In this document: positions 14,391 to 21,001 of the stretch, piece by piece | Layout of the letters: every line of letters begins with the position of its first letter | How positions within the stretch are numbered: position 1 is the stretch's first letter | Origin: a virus | DNA length: 26,131 nt | Strand: one strand, 5' to 3' | Virus record (IMG/VR): IMGVR_UViG_3300044729_000836 | Coordinates: 1 to 26,131 of that record | Notes under the pieces: model-generated | The model's database searches: none | The model's input: the letters and a program-made list of their open reading frames with translations, nothing else | Told to the model about the DNA's origin: nothing | Program-made: the position numbers and the translations under genes

Positions 14391-14595
14391 GATTAAAGAA
14401 CACCTAGCAGAAAACAATATGACATACTATCAACATTTTAAATTTGCTGTATTTTTTGGATGCTTATCTTTATTGGCTGGATTTTGTTTGATAATTCATG
14501 CGTTTTTTCCATGTTGGTTTCAAACTTCTGGCAGCGATTTGGTTCAGTCTATGGCGATAGTATTTAAGAAACGAAACCGATTAGACGATACTTGA
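14380..14595 (+). CDS. DUF6356-like membrane protein, 71 aa
   Basis: Pattern HLAENNMTYYQHFKFAVFF, then a hydrophobic helix (LSLLAGFCLIIHAFFPCWF) and TSGS, which matches the small membrane family DUF6356 with its conserved YxxHxxxA and IHAxFP. Function unknown. Its last bases overlap the -35 box of the ligase promoter. Confidence 0.65.
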   Translation: MKNKIKEHLAENNMTYYQHFKFAVFFGCLSLLAGFCLIIHAFFPCWFQTSGSDLVQSMAIVFKKRNRLDDT

Positions 14596-14620
14596 CAAAG
14601 GGACTACCGTATGGTAGAGT
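14592..14620 (+). promoter_or_regulatory. promoter of the DNA ligase gene
   Basis: TTGACA (14592-14597), 17-base spacer, TAGAGT (14615-14620). The spacer has ACCGTATGG in place of CGAT. The leader contains CAACACAGGAGA before the ATG at 14646, the same leader word as at 5047 and 9433. Confidence 0.75.
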
Positions 14621-14645
14621 TGGGACAACACAGGAGAAAATAAAA

Positions 14646-15947
14646 ATGTCGTTTGAGCATCTTAATGGTTTTGTTCGTGATTTGAAGTCAACTAGCAGCA
14701 CACTTGATAAAGTTGGCATTATTGAGGATTATACTTCCTCTAATGAGAGTGGAGCAAATTTTCTTAAAAAGATTCTGCTCTATACTTATCATCCTCTTTG
14801 GCAGTACAATGTAACTAGTGATAATCTTAAAAAGAAAAGTCATCTGCGTGGTAAAGTATACAAGTCTATATTTGATCTGTTGGATGCTTTGAAGAATAGA
14901 GAAATCACAGGTCATGATGCTATTGGAGCAGTTAATAGCTTTATTGACAACCAAAGAGAATACGAAGAACTCGTTCATTGCATCATTGACAAGGATTTGA
15001 AAACCCGTGCTGGAGATAAGCTGATTAATAAGGCTATTCCAGATCATATCCCAACATTTAGTGTTGCTCTAGCGGACAAGTATGTTCCTAAAATCGTAGA
15101 CTGGAAGGATGGATGGTATGTTAGCAGGAAGATCGACGGTGCTAGATGTATTGCTATTGTTGATAGTAATGGCAATACTACCTTTTATTCCCGCACGGGA
15201 AAAATCTTTGATACTCTTGATATTGTTAGCGGTGGGATTAAAGCTTTGGGACTTACTAATGTAGTTCTTGATGGAGAGCTTTGTCTTGTTGATAAAGATG
15301 GTAATGAAGATTTTCAGGGAGTAATGAAAGAACTTCGCAAAAAAGATCATACTATTCCTAATCCTTCCTACAAGATTTTTGATATGATTACCCATGACGA
15401 ATTCTATAGTCAGAAAGGCGAAAAGAATAGGCCGTTCAGTATCAGACTCAAGAATCTTACAGAAATTATGAAGAAAAATGAGTGTCCTTGTTTGACACTT
15501 CTGGAACAGTCTTTGGTCAAGGATGAAAACCATTTTCAAGAGTTCGTGACTGAATCCAATCAAAATGGATATGAGGGGCTTATGCTTCGATCTGACGCTC
15601 CATATAAAGGTAAGCGATCCAAAGACCTATTGAAGTATAAAGCGTTTTCTGACGATGAATACGAGGTTGTGGATGTTGAAATGGGGCCATTTCGCTATGT
15701 TAAAGATGGTGCAGAGTGTGAGGAGACTATGCTCAGTTGCGTAACCATTAAACATAAGGGTTACGATGTTAGGGTTGGGTCTGGTTTTAGTATCGAACAA
15801 AGACAAGAGTTTTATAAGAATCCTAAGAAAATTCTTGGAAAGCAAATAACTGTACAATATTTTCAAGAGACAGAAAACGAGAAGGGTGGGCTTAGTCTTC
15901 GCTTCCCCACTTTTAAGATTCTTCATGGAGAAGAAAGAGATATATAA
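14646..15947 (+). CDS. ATP-dependent DNA ligase
   Basis: 433 residues from ATG 14646, which follows AGGAGA; an upstream frame to 14592 lies inside the promoter and is rejected. The nucleotidyl-transferase motifs are present: motif I K162-x-DG (KIDGAR; K162 takes the AMP), YSRTG near 183-187, motif III VLDGELCLVD (E211), EGLMLR, and motif V LLKYKAF (K330, K332), then a C-terminal OB fold. The N-terminal helical domain (LKSTSSTLDK, ILLYTYHPLWQY) is that of phage ligases such as those of T4 and relatives. It seals nicks during phage DNA replication and repair. It is the first gene of its own transcript and has more C-ending codons than the small genes around. Confidence 0.95.
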   Translation: MSFEHLNGFVRDLKSTSSTLDKVGIIEDYTSSNESGANFLKKILLYTYHPLWQYNVTSDNLKKKSHLRGKVYKSIFDLLDALKNREITGHDAIGAVNSFIDNQREYEELVHCIIDKDLKTRAGDKLINKAIPDHIPTFSVALADKYVPKIVDWKDGWYVSRKIDGARCIAIVDSNGNTTFYSRTGKIFDTLDIVSGGIKALGLTNVVLDGELCLVDKDGNEDFQGVMKELRKKDHTIPNPSYKIFDMITHDEFYSQKGEKNRPFSIRLKNLTEIMKKNECPCLTLLEQSLVKDENHFQEFVTESNQNGYEGLMLRSDAPYKGKRSKDLLKYKAFSDDEYEVVDVEMGPFRYVKDGAECEETMLSCVTIKHKGYDVRVGSGFSIEQRQEFYKNPKKILGKQITVQYFQETENEKGGLSLRFPTFKILHGEERDI

Positions 15948-15952
15948 TAATT

Positions 15953-16948
15953 ATGCCACCAGCATGGAAAGAGCTAGGTTTTAGGAGTTATGATGCCTAT
16001 ATAAAATCTAGGCTCTGGTGGAACATAAGGCAACTAGTCTTAGAACGAGATGGTAAATGTTGTCAAGTTTGTGGCTCTCCATCTAAAATGGTTCATCATA
16101 TTGATTACACAAAAATTATCATGCTGGGTCAAGGAGATCAGCATGAATTAATTACGTTATGTGAGCCATGTCATAATTTTGTTGAACAAGATAAAAGAGT
16201 TTCTGAAAAGAAAAGCTTGTTGAATAAACTATTTGGTCAGCATAGCAAAAATACTTTAGATGAATGGCAAATTTGGGCTGAAAAATTTAATAGCGATATT
16301 GGTTATAATAGATCTCAAATACTAGAGCCAAAAAATAACCGCAAGAAAAAATATAAGAAAAAGCCTATTGTTTTATCAGATAAAGGAACAATAGAAAAAC
16401 AAAAAGAACAACCAAAACCTGAAATTAAATCTCTTAGAGATGATATTGATTCTTATATCAAGACACATAAACGTAAAAGAAATAAGCAATACAAAACTCT
16501 TGCTCCTGCTACTGATGAAAACAGGAAAGAATTTATTACCAATACGGTTCGCAAATACAGTAGAAAAAGCAAAAAAAATATTAGGAGATATTTAGATAAT
16601 CATAGACCGCTAATAGAATTACTGTTTAATCATCCTGAGGCAAGTGATAAGCTAAAAAAAACTATTGCTGAACATCCATATTTCATTAAAGAATCAAGAA
16701 AAAATAATGACACAGAGGAACAAAAAAGACAACGCAGAGACGAAGAATATCGAAAGAAAAAACAAATAGAACAGGAAGAAATTGTTCAGATTCTTCACCA
16801 ACAAGAATATAAAAAACAGAAACCTAGAAAAAGGGTAAATCCGTTTGGCAAATTGCCAGTATGGACAAAAAATCATAAGACCACAATACCAAAACAAGAA
16901 AATCCATTAATGAAATATGTAAGGGAAGTAAAAGATAAGACCAATTGA
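15953..16948 (+). CDS. HNH endonuclease with long basic C-terminal tail
   Basis: Residues about 20-80 form an HNH domain: RDGKCCQVCG (C37, C40), VHHIDY (H48, H49), then LCEPCHNFV (C70, C73, H74). About 230 further residues are lysine/arginine- and glutamine-rich, likely mostly coiled coil and disordered (KNNRKKKYKKK, EEYRKKKQIEQEE), which is unusual for a homing nuclease. The tail may bind DNA along its length or be a separate structural part. No ribosome-binding site is strong; it follows the ligase by 5 bases. Confidence 0.75.
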   Translation: MPPAWKELGFRSYDAYIKSRLWWNIRQLVLERDGKCCQVCGSPSKMVHHIDYTKIIMLGQGDQHELITLCEPCHNFVEQDKRVSEKKSLLNKLFGQHSKNTLDEWQIWAEKFNSDIGYNRSQILEPKNNRKKKYKKKPIVLSDKGTIEKQKEQPKPEIKSLRDDIDSYIKTHKRKRNKQYKTLAPATDENRKEFITNTVRKYSRKSKKNIRRYLDNHRPLIELLFNHPEASDKLKKTIAEHPYFIKESRKNNDTEEQKRQRRDEEYRKKKQIEQEEIVQILHQQEYKKQKPRKRVNPFGKLPVWTKNHKTTIPKQENPLMKYVREVKDKTN

Positions 16949-16972
16949 CCAGTTTCCAGTATGGTGTATAAA
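16945..16972 (+). promoter_or_regulatory. sigma70-like promoter
   Basis: TTGACC (16945-16950), 16-base spacer, TATAAA (16967-16972). The spacer lacks CGAT but has CCAGTATGGT, related to CCGTATGGT at 14607. The -35 box overlaps the end of the HNH gene (IleAsp-Stop). The leader ends TGGAGAAATTAA before ATG 17000. Confidence 0.6.
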
Positions 16973-16999
16973 ATTATCCCGCCTTACTGGAGAAATTAA

Positions 17000-17410
17000 A
17001 TGATCAAAGTTATTCTTCGCTCTCTTATATATCCGTGGTTTATCTTATTTGTAGGATTTTCTATAGGTTTTATTTGCAATTCAGAATGGTTTGGCTACAA
17101 ATATGTACTTGTGGAAAGATCAGTACGAAATATATTTTTTCCAATCAAATATGACGAAAAAGTAGAAGAATGGGTTAAATCTAATGGACGATTAAGATTA
17201 TGGGCAAGCCTAGACTGTCCAAAAGATTTTGAGATTGTTCATGAGTTTGTAAAAGGAGAAGAGCATTATTGGGCTGTTTATAAGATCAAAGACAAAAACG
17301 GAAAAGAAATTAAAGATATTGGCAGTGTTAGAGTGAAATGGAAAACATGGGAATACTACTATAAATTAGATGAGATTTTAGATAAGTCTGGCGTTACGAA
17401 ATTGGATTGA
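17000..17410 (+). CDS. membrane-anchored hypothetical protein, 136 aa
   Basis: One hydrophobic helix at about 8-30 (LIYPWFILFVGFSIGFICN), then a charged beta-rich domain (DFEIVHEFVKGEEHYWAVYK). The strong TGGAG site supports the start. Function unknown; probably faces the cytoplasm or periplasm as a single domain. Confidence 0.6.
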   Translation: MIKVILRSLIYPWFILFVGFSIGFICNSEWFGYKYVLVERSVRNIFFPIKYDEKVEEWVKSNGRLRLWASLDCPKDFEIVHEFVKGEEHYWAVYKIKDKNGKEIKDIGSVRVKWKTWEYYYKLDEILDKSGVTKLD

Positions 17411-17425
17411 TTCAAGAACCGGGGC

Positions 17426-17454
17426 TTGACAAGACGATAGGACTAGTGTAGAAT
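17426..17454 (+). promoter_or_regulatory. sigma70-like promoter with CGAT spacer motif
   Basis: TTGACA (17426-17431), 17-base spacer, TAGAAT (17449-17454) with TG one base before it, an extended -10 element. CGAT at 17435-17438. It drives the HhH-GPD-like gene at 17492. Confidence 0.75.
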
Positions 17455-17491
17455 GTGAGCATACACTTTGGAACCAACCTTTGAGGACATT

Positions 17492-18190
17492 ATGACAGAG
17501 ATTGTTGTTGAGAAAAAGCCGATTGTTATGAGTACCAGCAAGGCCGATGAGTTTTTCAAGAATTTTCCGAAGGATAAGGTAGTTGCCTATAAAGACTATT
17601 GGGAGAGTGTTCGCCCCAAGACTGACGAAGATATTTTCCGTCGCTATCTCTTTGCCTATTGTTCAGTGCATACCACTTGGCAGGGTAATGTCAAGGGATA
17701 CAATGCTATCAAGAATTTTAGCGAATGGGTAGATAGTAAAGAAATTCTTTTGACAAAACTCCACAAGAGCGGCGTCGGTCTGCACAATAATCGTACCAAT
17801 TATATCTGGGATTTTAGTACCAAGTTTTGGGCTAATCCTAAAGATTTTTATCTGACTACTAAGAAGTATCATGTTAAGAAGCGAGACAGTATTCTGAATA
17901 AGATTAGCGGAATTGGTCTGGCTAAAATTAGCTTTGCTCTTGAGATGATTCATCCCAATGAGGCAAGAGTATTGTGTGGAGATATTCATCAGCTTCGACT
18001 TTACGATGTTGAGGCTCTTAAATATAATAAAAGCAAGACTGGTTCGGCAATCTATAAGAAGATGGAGCGTCACTGGATGGTCAATTGTGGCAAATTGAAA
18101 GTTCCATCTTATGTAGCAAGGTCGATCTATTGGGATGATCTTCAAAAGAAAGAAGATAGTCGTTACTGGAGCTATGTTCTGGAGAGTTAA
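17492..18190 (+). CDS. HhH-GPD DNA glycosylase-like protein
   Basis: 232 residues from ATG 17492, with GAGGACATT upstream; an in-frame TTG at 17468 is less likely. Its C-terminal half has the helix-hairpin-helix ISGIGLAKISFAL (138-150) followed by LCGDIHQLRLY, where D164 and H166 stand in the place of the catalytic aspartate of the HhH-GPD family (GPD loop). The N-terminal half is helical (FRRYLFAYCSVHTTWQGN), as in that superfamily. It would remove damaged or mismatched bases; the lesion is unknown and the glycine-proline of the loop is not conserved, so a glycosylase activity is inferred. It lacks the iron-sulphur cysteines of EndoIII/MutY. Its own promoter and place near ligase and UvdE fit a repair role. 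Confidence 0.65.
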   Translation: MTEIVVEKKPIVMSTSKADEFFKNFPKDKVVAYKDYWESVRPKTDEDIFRRYLFAYCSVHTTWQGNVKGYNAIKNFSEWVDSKEILLTKLHKSGVGLHNNRTNYIWDFSTKFWANPKDFYLTTKKYHVKKRDSILNKISGIGLAKISFALEMIHPNEARVLCGDIHQLRLYDVEALKYNKSKTGSAIYKKMERHWMVNCGKLKVPSYVARSIYWDDLQKKEDSRYWSYVLES

Positions 18191-18192
18191 TT

Positions 18193-18318
18193 ATGCGGAA
18201 TGGTAAAGGTTCTAAAAGACGAGAGAGTTTGGTTTCTCAAGAGACTTGGGATAAAAACTACGAAAGAATTTTTAGAAAGAAAAAAGATGGGAAGCGTAAC
18301 AAATCTAAAGGAAAATAA
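18193..18318 (+). CDS. small conserved basic phage protein, 41 aa
   Basis: Starts two bases after the previous stop. The sequence MRNGKGSKRR...WDKNYERIFRKKK matches a small protein of many phages with a KGSxRR start, a W..NY..IF.KK middle and a basic tail. It is likely a nucleic-acid-binding peptide; its role is unknown. It overlaps the next gene, in another frame, by 32 bases. Confidence 0.6.
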   Translation: MRNGKGSKRRESLVSQETWDKNYERIFRKKKDGKRNKSKGK

Positions 18319-18565
18319 AACACTGTTCATCCCTTGTTCTTGCAAGAGCGAAATTTTAGTGATCGAATATGATCATGAAATTCAATTGGCTGATTTGGCA
18401 ATATTTGAACATTACACAAACTATAGTCATAAGATGTCATTATGGCAGAGATTAAGGTATTGTTTTAAGGTATTGTTTGAAAAAAAACCATACGCCGATC
18501 AGATGGTACTTGACAATAAACAGCTTAAAGATTTGCAAAAATTCCTAAATGAACTTAATCTCTAA
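18287..18565 (+). CDS. conserved phage hypothetical protein, 92 aa
   Basis: Contains FIPCSCKSEILVIEYD (C-x-C), then LAIFEHY and MSLWQRLRYCFKVLFEKKPYADQMVLDNKQLKDLQKFL, the recognisable layout of a common phage family with a SLWQRLRY helix. ATG 18287 is chosen since the family begins just before the C-x-C strand; the open frame back to 18200 lies on the previous gene. Function unknown. Confidence 0.65.
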   Translation: MGSVTNLKENKTLFIPCSCKSEILVIEYDHEIQLADLAIFEHYTNYSHKMSLWQRLRYCFKVLFEKKPYADQMVLDNKQLKDLQKFLNELNL

Positions 18566-18610
18566 GGTGTATATTATAGGGTTATCAAACTCATCTTAAG
18601 GAGGCTAATC

Positions 18611-18826
18611 ATGGTTGTCAGAACAGCAACAGAATACATGAACGATCAGTTAGCTAACAGAGTTAAATCTCTTCAGAAAGCTTTAAATCAAGCTGAAAAA
18701 ATAATGAATACCCTTGAGATAGAAAATCAAAGACTAAAAGACGTTCTTGCTAACCTAACGTCAGAAAATAATCAAGGTTATATTCTCAATAGTGAGACCT
18801 TTAATGAGCCAGTGCTTACAGTCTAA
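18611..18826 (+). CDS. coiled-coil protein, 71 aa
   Basis: A strong AAGGAGG lies before the ATG. Residues about 14-50 form a heptad-rich coiled coil (LANRVKSLQKALNQAEKIM, LEIENQRLKDVLANL). Function unknown. Confidence 0.6.
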   Translation: MVVRTATEYMNDQLANRVKSLQKALNQAEKIMNTLEIENQRLKDVLANLTSENNQGYILNSETFNEPVLTV

Positions 18827-19085
18827 GAACAAGAACAAAAGAATAATAACACAAATTGGCGAATACGAATATTTGATTGAGGGCGAGAGCGATTGGGCGA
18901 AATTTGGTTGTCAATCAGATATTTCAATAATAACTTCTGCTAACTTAGACGGCGGGCCATTCTTATTGGTTGGTGATTCTTTCTTGGGTAAAGGAAGAAT
19001 ATCCTCAATACTAAATATTGACAGTGGGCGGGATGGGTATATAATAATTAAGGTTACTCTATACTCACCAAAGGAAACATCATGA
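18804..19085 (+). CDS. hypothetical protein, 93 aa
   Basis: Not recognised. Mostly beta, with QIGEYEYLIEGESDWAKFG and GGPFLLVGDSFLGKGRI. It overlaps the coiled-coil gene by 23 bases in another frame; ATG 18804 is chosen, an upstream GTG at 18792 is possible. The stop overlaps the next small ORF (ATGA). Confidence 0.55.
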   Translation: MSQCLQSKNKNKRIITQIGEYEYLIEGESDWAKFGCQSDISIITSANLDGGPFLLVGDSFLGKGRISSILNIDSGRDGYIIIKVTLYSPKETS

Positions 19086-19204
19086 TTTCAGAACTCATTC
19101 CCGTTATCGGTTATCATCAAGCAATGTTAATGTCTGGCTATTCAGAATATCAGATTCAACAAATTATTAAAGGATCTACTTATGAACCAATTTCACAAGA
19201 GTAA
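19082..19204 (+). CDS. small hypothetical protein, 40 aa
   Basis: A frame starting in an ATGA overlap with the previous gene; one helix with a hydrophobic face (LIPVIGYHQAMLMSGYSEY) and a second (QIQQIIKG). The last 23 bases overlap the PspC gene in another frame. Real expression is plausible but unproven. Confidence 0.4.
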   Translation: MISELIPVIGYHQAMLMSGYSEYQIQQIIKGSTYEPISQE

Positions 19205-19367
19205 TAAGAATAGAGTTTTCTTTGGTGTTTGTGGAGGACTAGCAGAAAGTCTAGGATTAGATGTTTCTGTAGTTAGGCTGGGATTTGTTGCTGGTGCGAT
19301 TTTCACCGGAAGTATTCTTTTCTGGGCATATTTACTAATGGCTCTGGTTCTTCCAACAGAGGATTGA
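19182..19367 (+). CDS. PspC-domain membrane protein, 61 aa
   Basis: NRVFFGVCGGLAESLGLDVS near residues 10-29, then a single hydrophobic helix (LGFVAGAIFTGSILFWAYLLMALVLP across about 33-57), is the full PspC core. PspC proteins act in the phage-shock envelope-stress response in bacteria. AAAGGA lies before the ATG. A phage copy could dampen or copy this sensing; inferred. Confidence 0.85.
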   Translation: MNQFHKSNKNRVFFGVCGGLAESLGLDVSVVRLGFVAGAIFTGSILFWAYLLMALVLPTED

Positions 19368-19371
19368 TCTA

Positions 19372-19992
19372 ATGGATAAGATAGTGGGTGGTCAGAAAGT
19401 ATTTTTTACTGCTGATCTTCACCTTGGACATAAGAATATCATAGGATATTGTAATCGTCCATTTTCTACTGGTGGAGAGATGGACGCTAAAATTATTTCT
19501 TCTATAAACGAAACAGTTGGACAAAACGATATTCTTTACGTTATAGGAGATTTCTGCCATAAAGGCGGAACGGCTCTATCTTATAGAGAAAGAATAGCTT
19601 GCCAAAATGTGCATATTATTCTTGGCAATCATGACGAACCAACTAAATTCACTAGCGGATTCTCTAGTGTCTCTGATCAAAAAATGATTCTGTATATCAA
19701 TCAAAAAATATTCATGTGTCATTATCCTATGAGAAGTTGGTCTGGTAGCTATAGAAAAAGTTGGATGCTCTATGGTCATGTTCATGGCAGGCTGCATCGT
19801 GAGGACGTTGCTTCTGGAACCCTCACGCTTGATGTAGGCGTTGATAATAAAAGAGATGGGGTAGGGTTTGGTACTCCTTGGAGTTTTAAAGACGTTCAAC
19901 AGGAATTTCTGGCGAGAACGAAAAAAAAATCAAGGTCGCCCATTGACATTGACGATACCATACTGTATAATCGAAGGAACAACGCGAGGTAA
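19372..19992 (+). CDS. calcineurin-like metallophosphoesterase (YfcE-like), copy 2
   Basis: A 206-residue paralogue of the gene at 85-651. Metal-binding blocks: TADLHLGH (D15, H17), GDFC (D60), GNHD (N86, H87, D88), CHYPMRSW (H117) and GHVH (135-138), with LTLDVGVDN and a WSFKDVQ tail shared with copy 1. It has an N-terminal extension of about 8 residues and a charged C-terminal tail; the promoter for the next gene lies inside that tail. Copy 1 and copy 2 have diverged, so they may have different substrates. Confidence 0.85.
   Translation: MDKIVGGQKVFFTADLHLGHKNIIGYCNRPFSTGGEMDAKIISSINETVGQNDILYVIGDFCHKGGTALSYRERIACQNVHIILGNHDEPTKFTSGFSSVSDQKMILYINQKIFMCHYPMRSWSGSYRKSWMLYGHVHGRLHREDVASGTLTLDVGVDNKRDGVGFGTPWSFKDVQQEFLARTKKKSRSPIDIDDTILYNRRNNAR
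19943..19971 (+). promoter_or_regulatory. promoter of the HTH-like gene, inside a coding end
   Basis: TTGACA (19943-19948), 17-base spacer, perfect TATAAT (19966-19971), CGAT at 19953-19956. Among the best matches in the window. It lies within the last 50 bases of the phosphoesterase frame. The leader of about 70 bases carries a hairpin. Confidence 0.8.
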
Positions 19993-19994
19993 GA

Positions 19995-20010
19995 TCAGTC
20001 GCTCGACTGA
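19995..20010 (+). promoter_or_regulatory. leader hairpin
   Basis: TCAGTC (19995-20000) and GACTGA (20005-20010) pair perfectly around a GCTC loop, in the long untranslated leader of the gene at 20051. It is not followed by a T-run, so is not a terminator. It may stabilise the message; inferred. Confidence 0.4.
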
Positions 20011-20050
20011 GCCTAGCTTGTAAGATTGGTTAAGAATTTGGAGGTTGATT

Positions 20051-20335
20051 ATGGCTGAAGTTACTACTACTGAGAAGCAGAGTCGTGTTCGTTGCAGTGA
20101 TGACCAGTTCCTTGAGGCAGTTTTTTCCAGCAAGACTTATGCTGAGATTGCCGCTAAGACTGGTCAGAAGATTGCTAGTACGATGGCTCGTTACGCTCGT
20201 ACCAAGGCTTCTCTGGCTAAGAAGGGTGAGGAATTGCCCGCGATGGAGCGAGCAAAGCCCACAAAGACAGTGGATAATGTCGAGGCTATGGCTGAGACAG
20301 TTCGCCGTCTAAAGGCCGCTCATTCTAACGGCTGA
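20051..20335 (+). CDS. small HTH-like DNA-binding protein, 94 aa
   Basis: Starting at ATG 20051, after TTGGAGG (strong). The middle, SDDQFLEAVFSSKTYAEIAA and KTGQKIASTMARYARTKAS, reads as a helix-turn-helix with a basic recognition helix. With a strong promoter and C/G-ending codons unlike most small genes here, it is probably abundant. It could be a transcription regulator or a DNA-coating protein. Not assigned to a family. Confidence 0.55.
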   Translation: MAEVTTTEKQSRVRCSDDQFLEAVFSSKTYAEIAAKTGQKIASTMARYARTKASLAKKGEELPAMERAKPTKTVDNVEAMAETVRRLKAAHSNG

Positions 20336-20354
20336 GTCTTAGTTTAAACCAAAT

Positions 20355-20439
20355 GCTTCCAACTACATCCCTCATAAATATTAGTAGAGACAACATAGTC
20401 AACCATCTAACTAATCGTTATGATATGTAGTTCGGAAGT
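20355..20439 (+). ncRNA. long imperfect hairpin, candidate structured RNA
   Basis: Reading outward to inward, five blocks pair: CTTCC (20356-20360) with GGAAG (20434-20438); AACTACAT (20361-20368) with ATGTAGTT (20425-20432); TCATAA (20372-20377) with TTATGA (20418-20423); ATTAGT (20380-20385) with ACTAAT (20410-20415); AGA with TCT (20406-20408), and finally GAC/GTC closing a 6-nt loop. That is about 31 Watson-Crick pairs with small bulges. No protein frame, and no T-run for a terminator. It ends 6 bases before tRNA-Leu and may be a pre-tRNA partner or small RNA. Confidence 0.5.
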
Positions 20440-20444
20440 GTTAT

Positions 20445-20519
20445 GGGAGCGTAGTCCAATTGGCAGCAGACAAAGGACTTAAAATCCTTCCAGTGTGGGT
20501 TCGAGTCCCACCGCTCCTA
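20445..20519 (+). tRNA. tRNA-Leu (anticodon UAA), short variable arm
   Basis: A 75-nt cloverleaf. Acceptor GGGAGCG/CGCTCCT (G-U first pair), D-stem GTC/GAC, anticodon stem AAGGA/TCCTT with loop CTTAAAA and anticodon TAA (20480-20482), a 5-nt variable region, T-stem GTGGG/CCCAC with TTCGAGT, discriminator A. UAA reads UUA leucine. Leucine tRNAs normally have a long variable arm; this one does not. Confidence 0.88.
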
Positions 20520-20549
20520 CTTAATCCTTTTTAAAATGAGTTTACTCTT

Positions 20550-20780
20550 ATGACTTTTGACCACTGGATAAACGAAATCGAAGGATATAGCGTCAGACAC
20601 GAAAGAGCTATAAGCGACATAAGAAACTGTGTTGCAAAAGGAAAAACCGACGATATAATCAAATGGTTGATGGCAGCTTATGCTATGGGCCATGAACAAG
20701 GTTATGATGTTGGATATTATGACGCTAATGAAGAATGTCAAGAAAAGTTTGATGAATATCGAATGGGAGATGACTTTTAA
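20550..20780 (+). CDS. hypothetical protein, 76 aa
   Basis: Not recognised. Acidic helical protein with AYAMGHEQGYDVGYYDANEE, a glycine/tyrosine-rich stretch. A similar GYDxGYxD pattern is common in small phage proteins. GAG upstream of the ATG is weak. Confidence 0.6.
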   Translation: MTFDHWINEIEGYSVRHERAISDIRNCVAKGKTDDIIKWLMAAYAMGHEQGYDVGYYDANEECQEKFDEYRMGDDF

Positions 20781-20782
20781 TT

Positions 20783-21001
20783 ATGCCATACAATCTATAT
20801 AGCCTAACTACTGAAGAAATTAAAACAGCAATCATTCAATATATTGTTGAGAACAAAAAGATTTCTACTACTTCAGAACTTTACATAATGGAAAATAAGT
20901 ATGACATTAGATTCATTCTTGAAGATACTTATCAGAAGGACAGTTTGACAGGATATTATAAGCCTGAATTGAAGGGCGTAGAAATTTCTATCTTAGAATG
21001 A
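20783..21001 (+). CDS. hypothetical protein, 72 aa
   Basis: Not recognised. N-terminal helix (LTTEEIKTAIIQYIVENKKI) followed by strands (YDIRFILEDTYQKD, KGVEISILE), an alpha+beta small phage protein. It overlaps the next gene by four bases (ATGA). Confidence 0.6.
   Translation: MPYNLYSLTTEEIKTAIIQYIVENKKISTTSELYIMENKYDIRFILEDTYQKDSLTGYYKPELKGVEISILE

Noticed and set aside
14688-15926. Minus-strand frames across the DNA ligase gene
   Set aside because: Antisense shadows of the ligase codon bias; no start signals or motifs.
18510-18515. TTGACA inside the gene ending at 18565
   Set aside because: No -10 box at 16-18 bases; it is part of the coding sequence (LeuAspAsn).
18568-18577. TATTAT-like box before the gene at 18611
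   Set aside because: The -35 region (ATGAAC) matches poorly and CGAT is absent; may be chance in AT-rich sequence.
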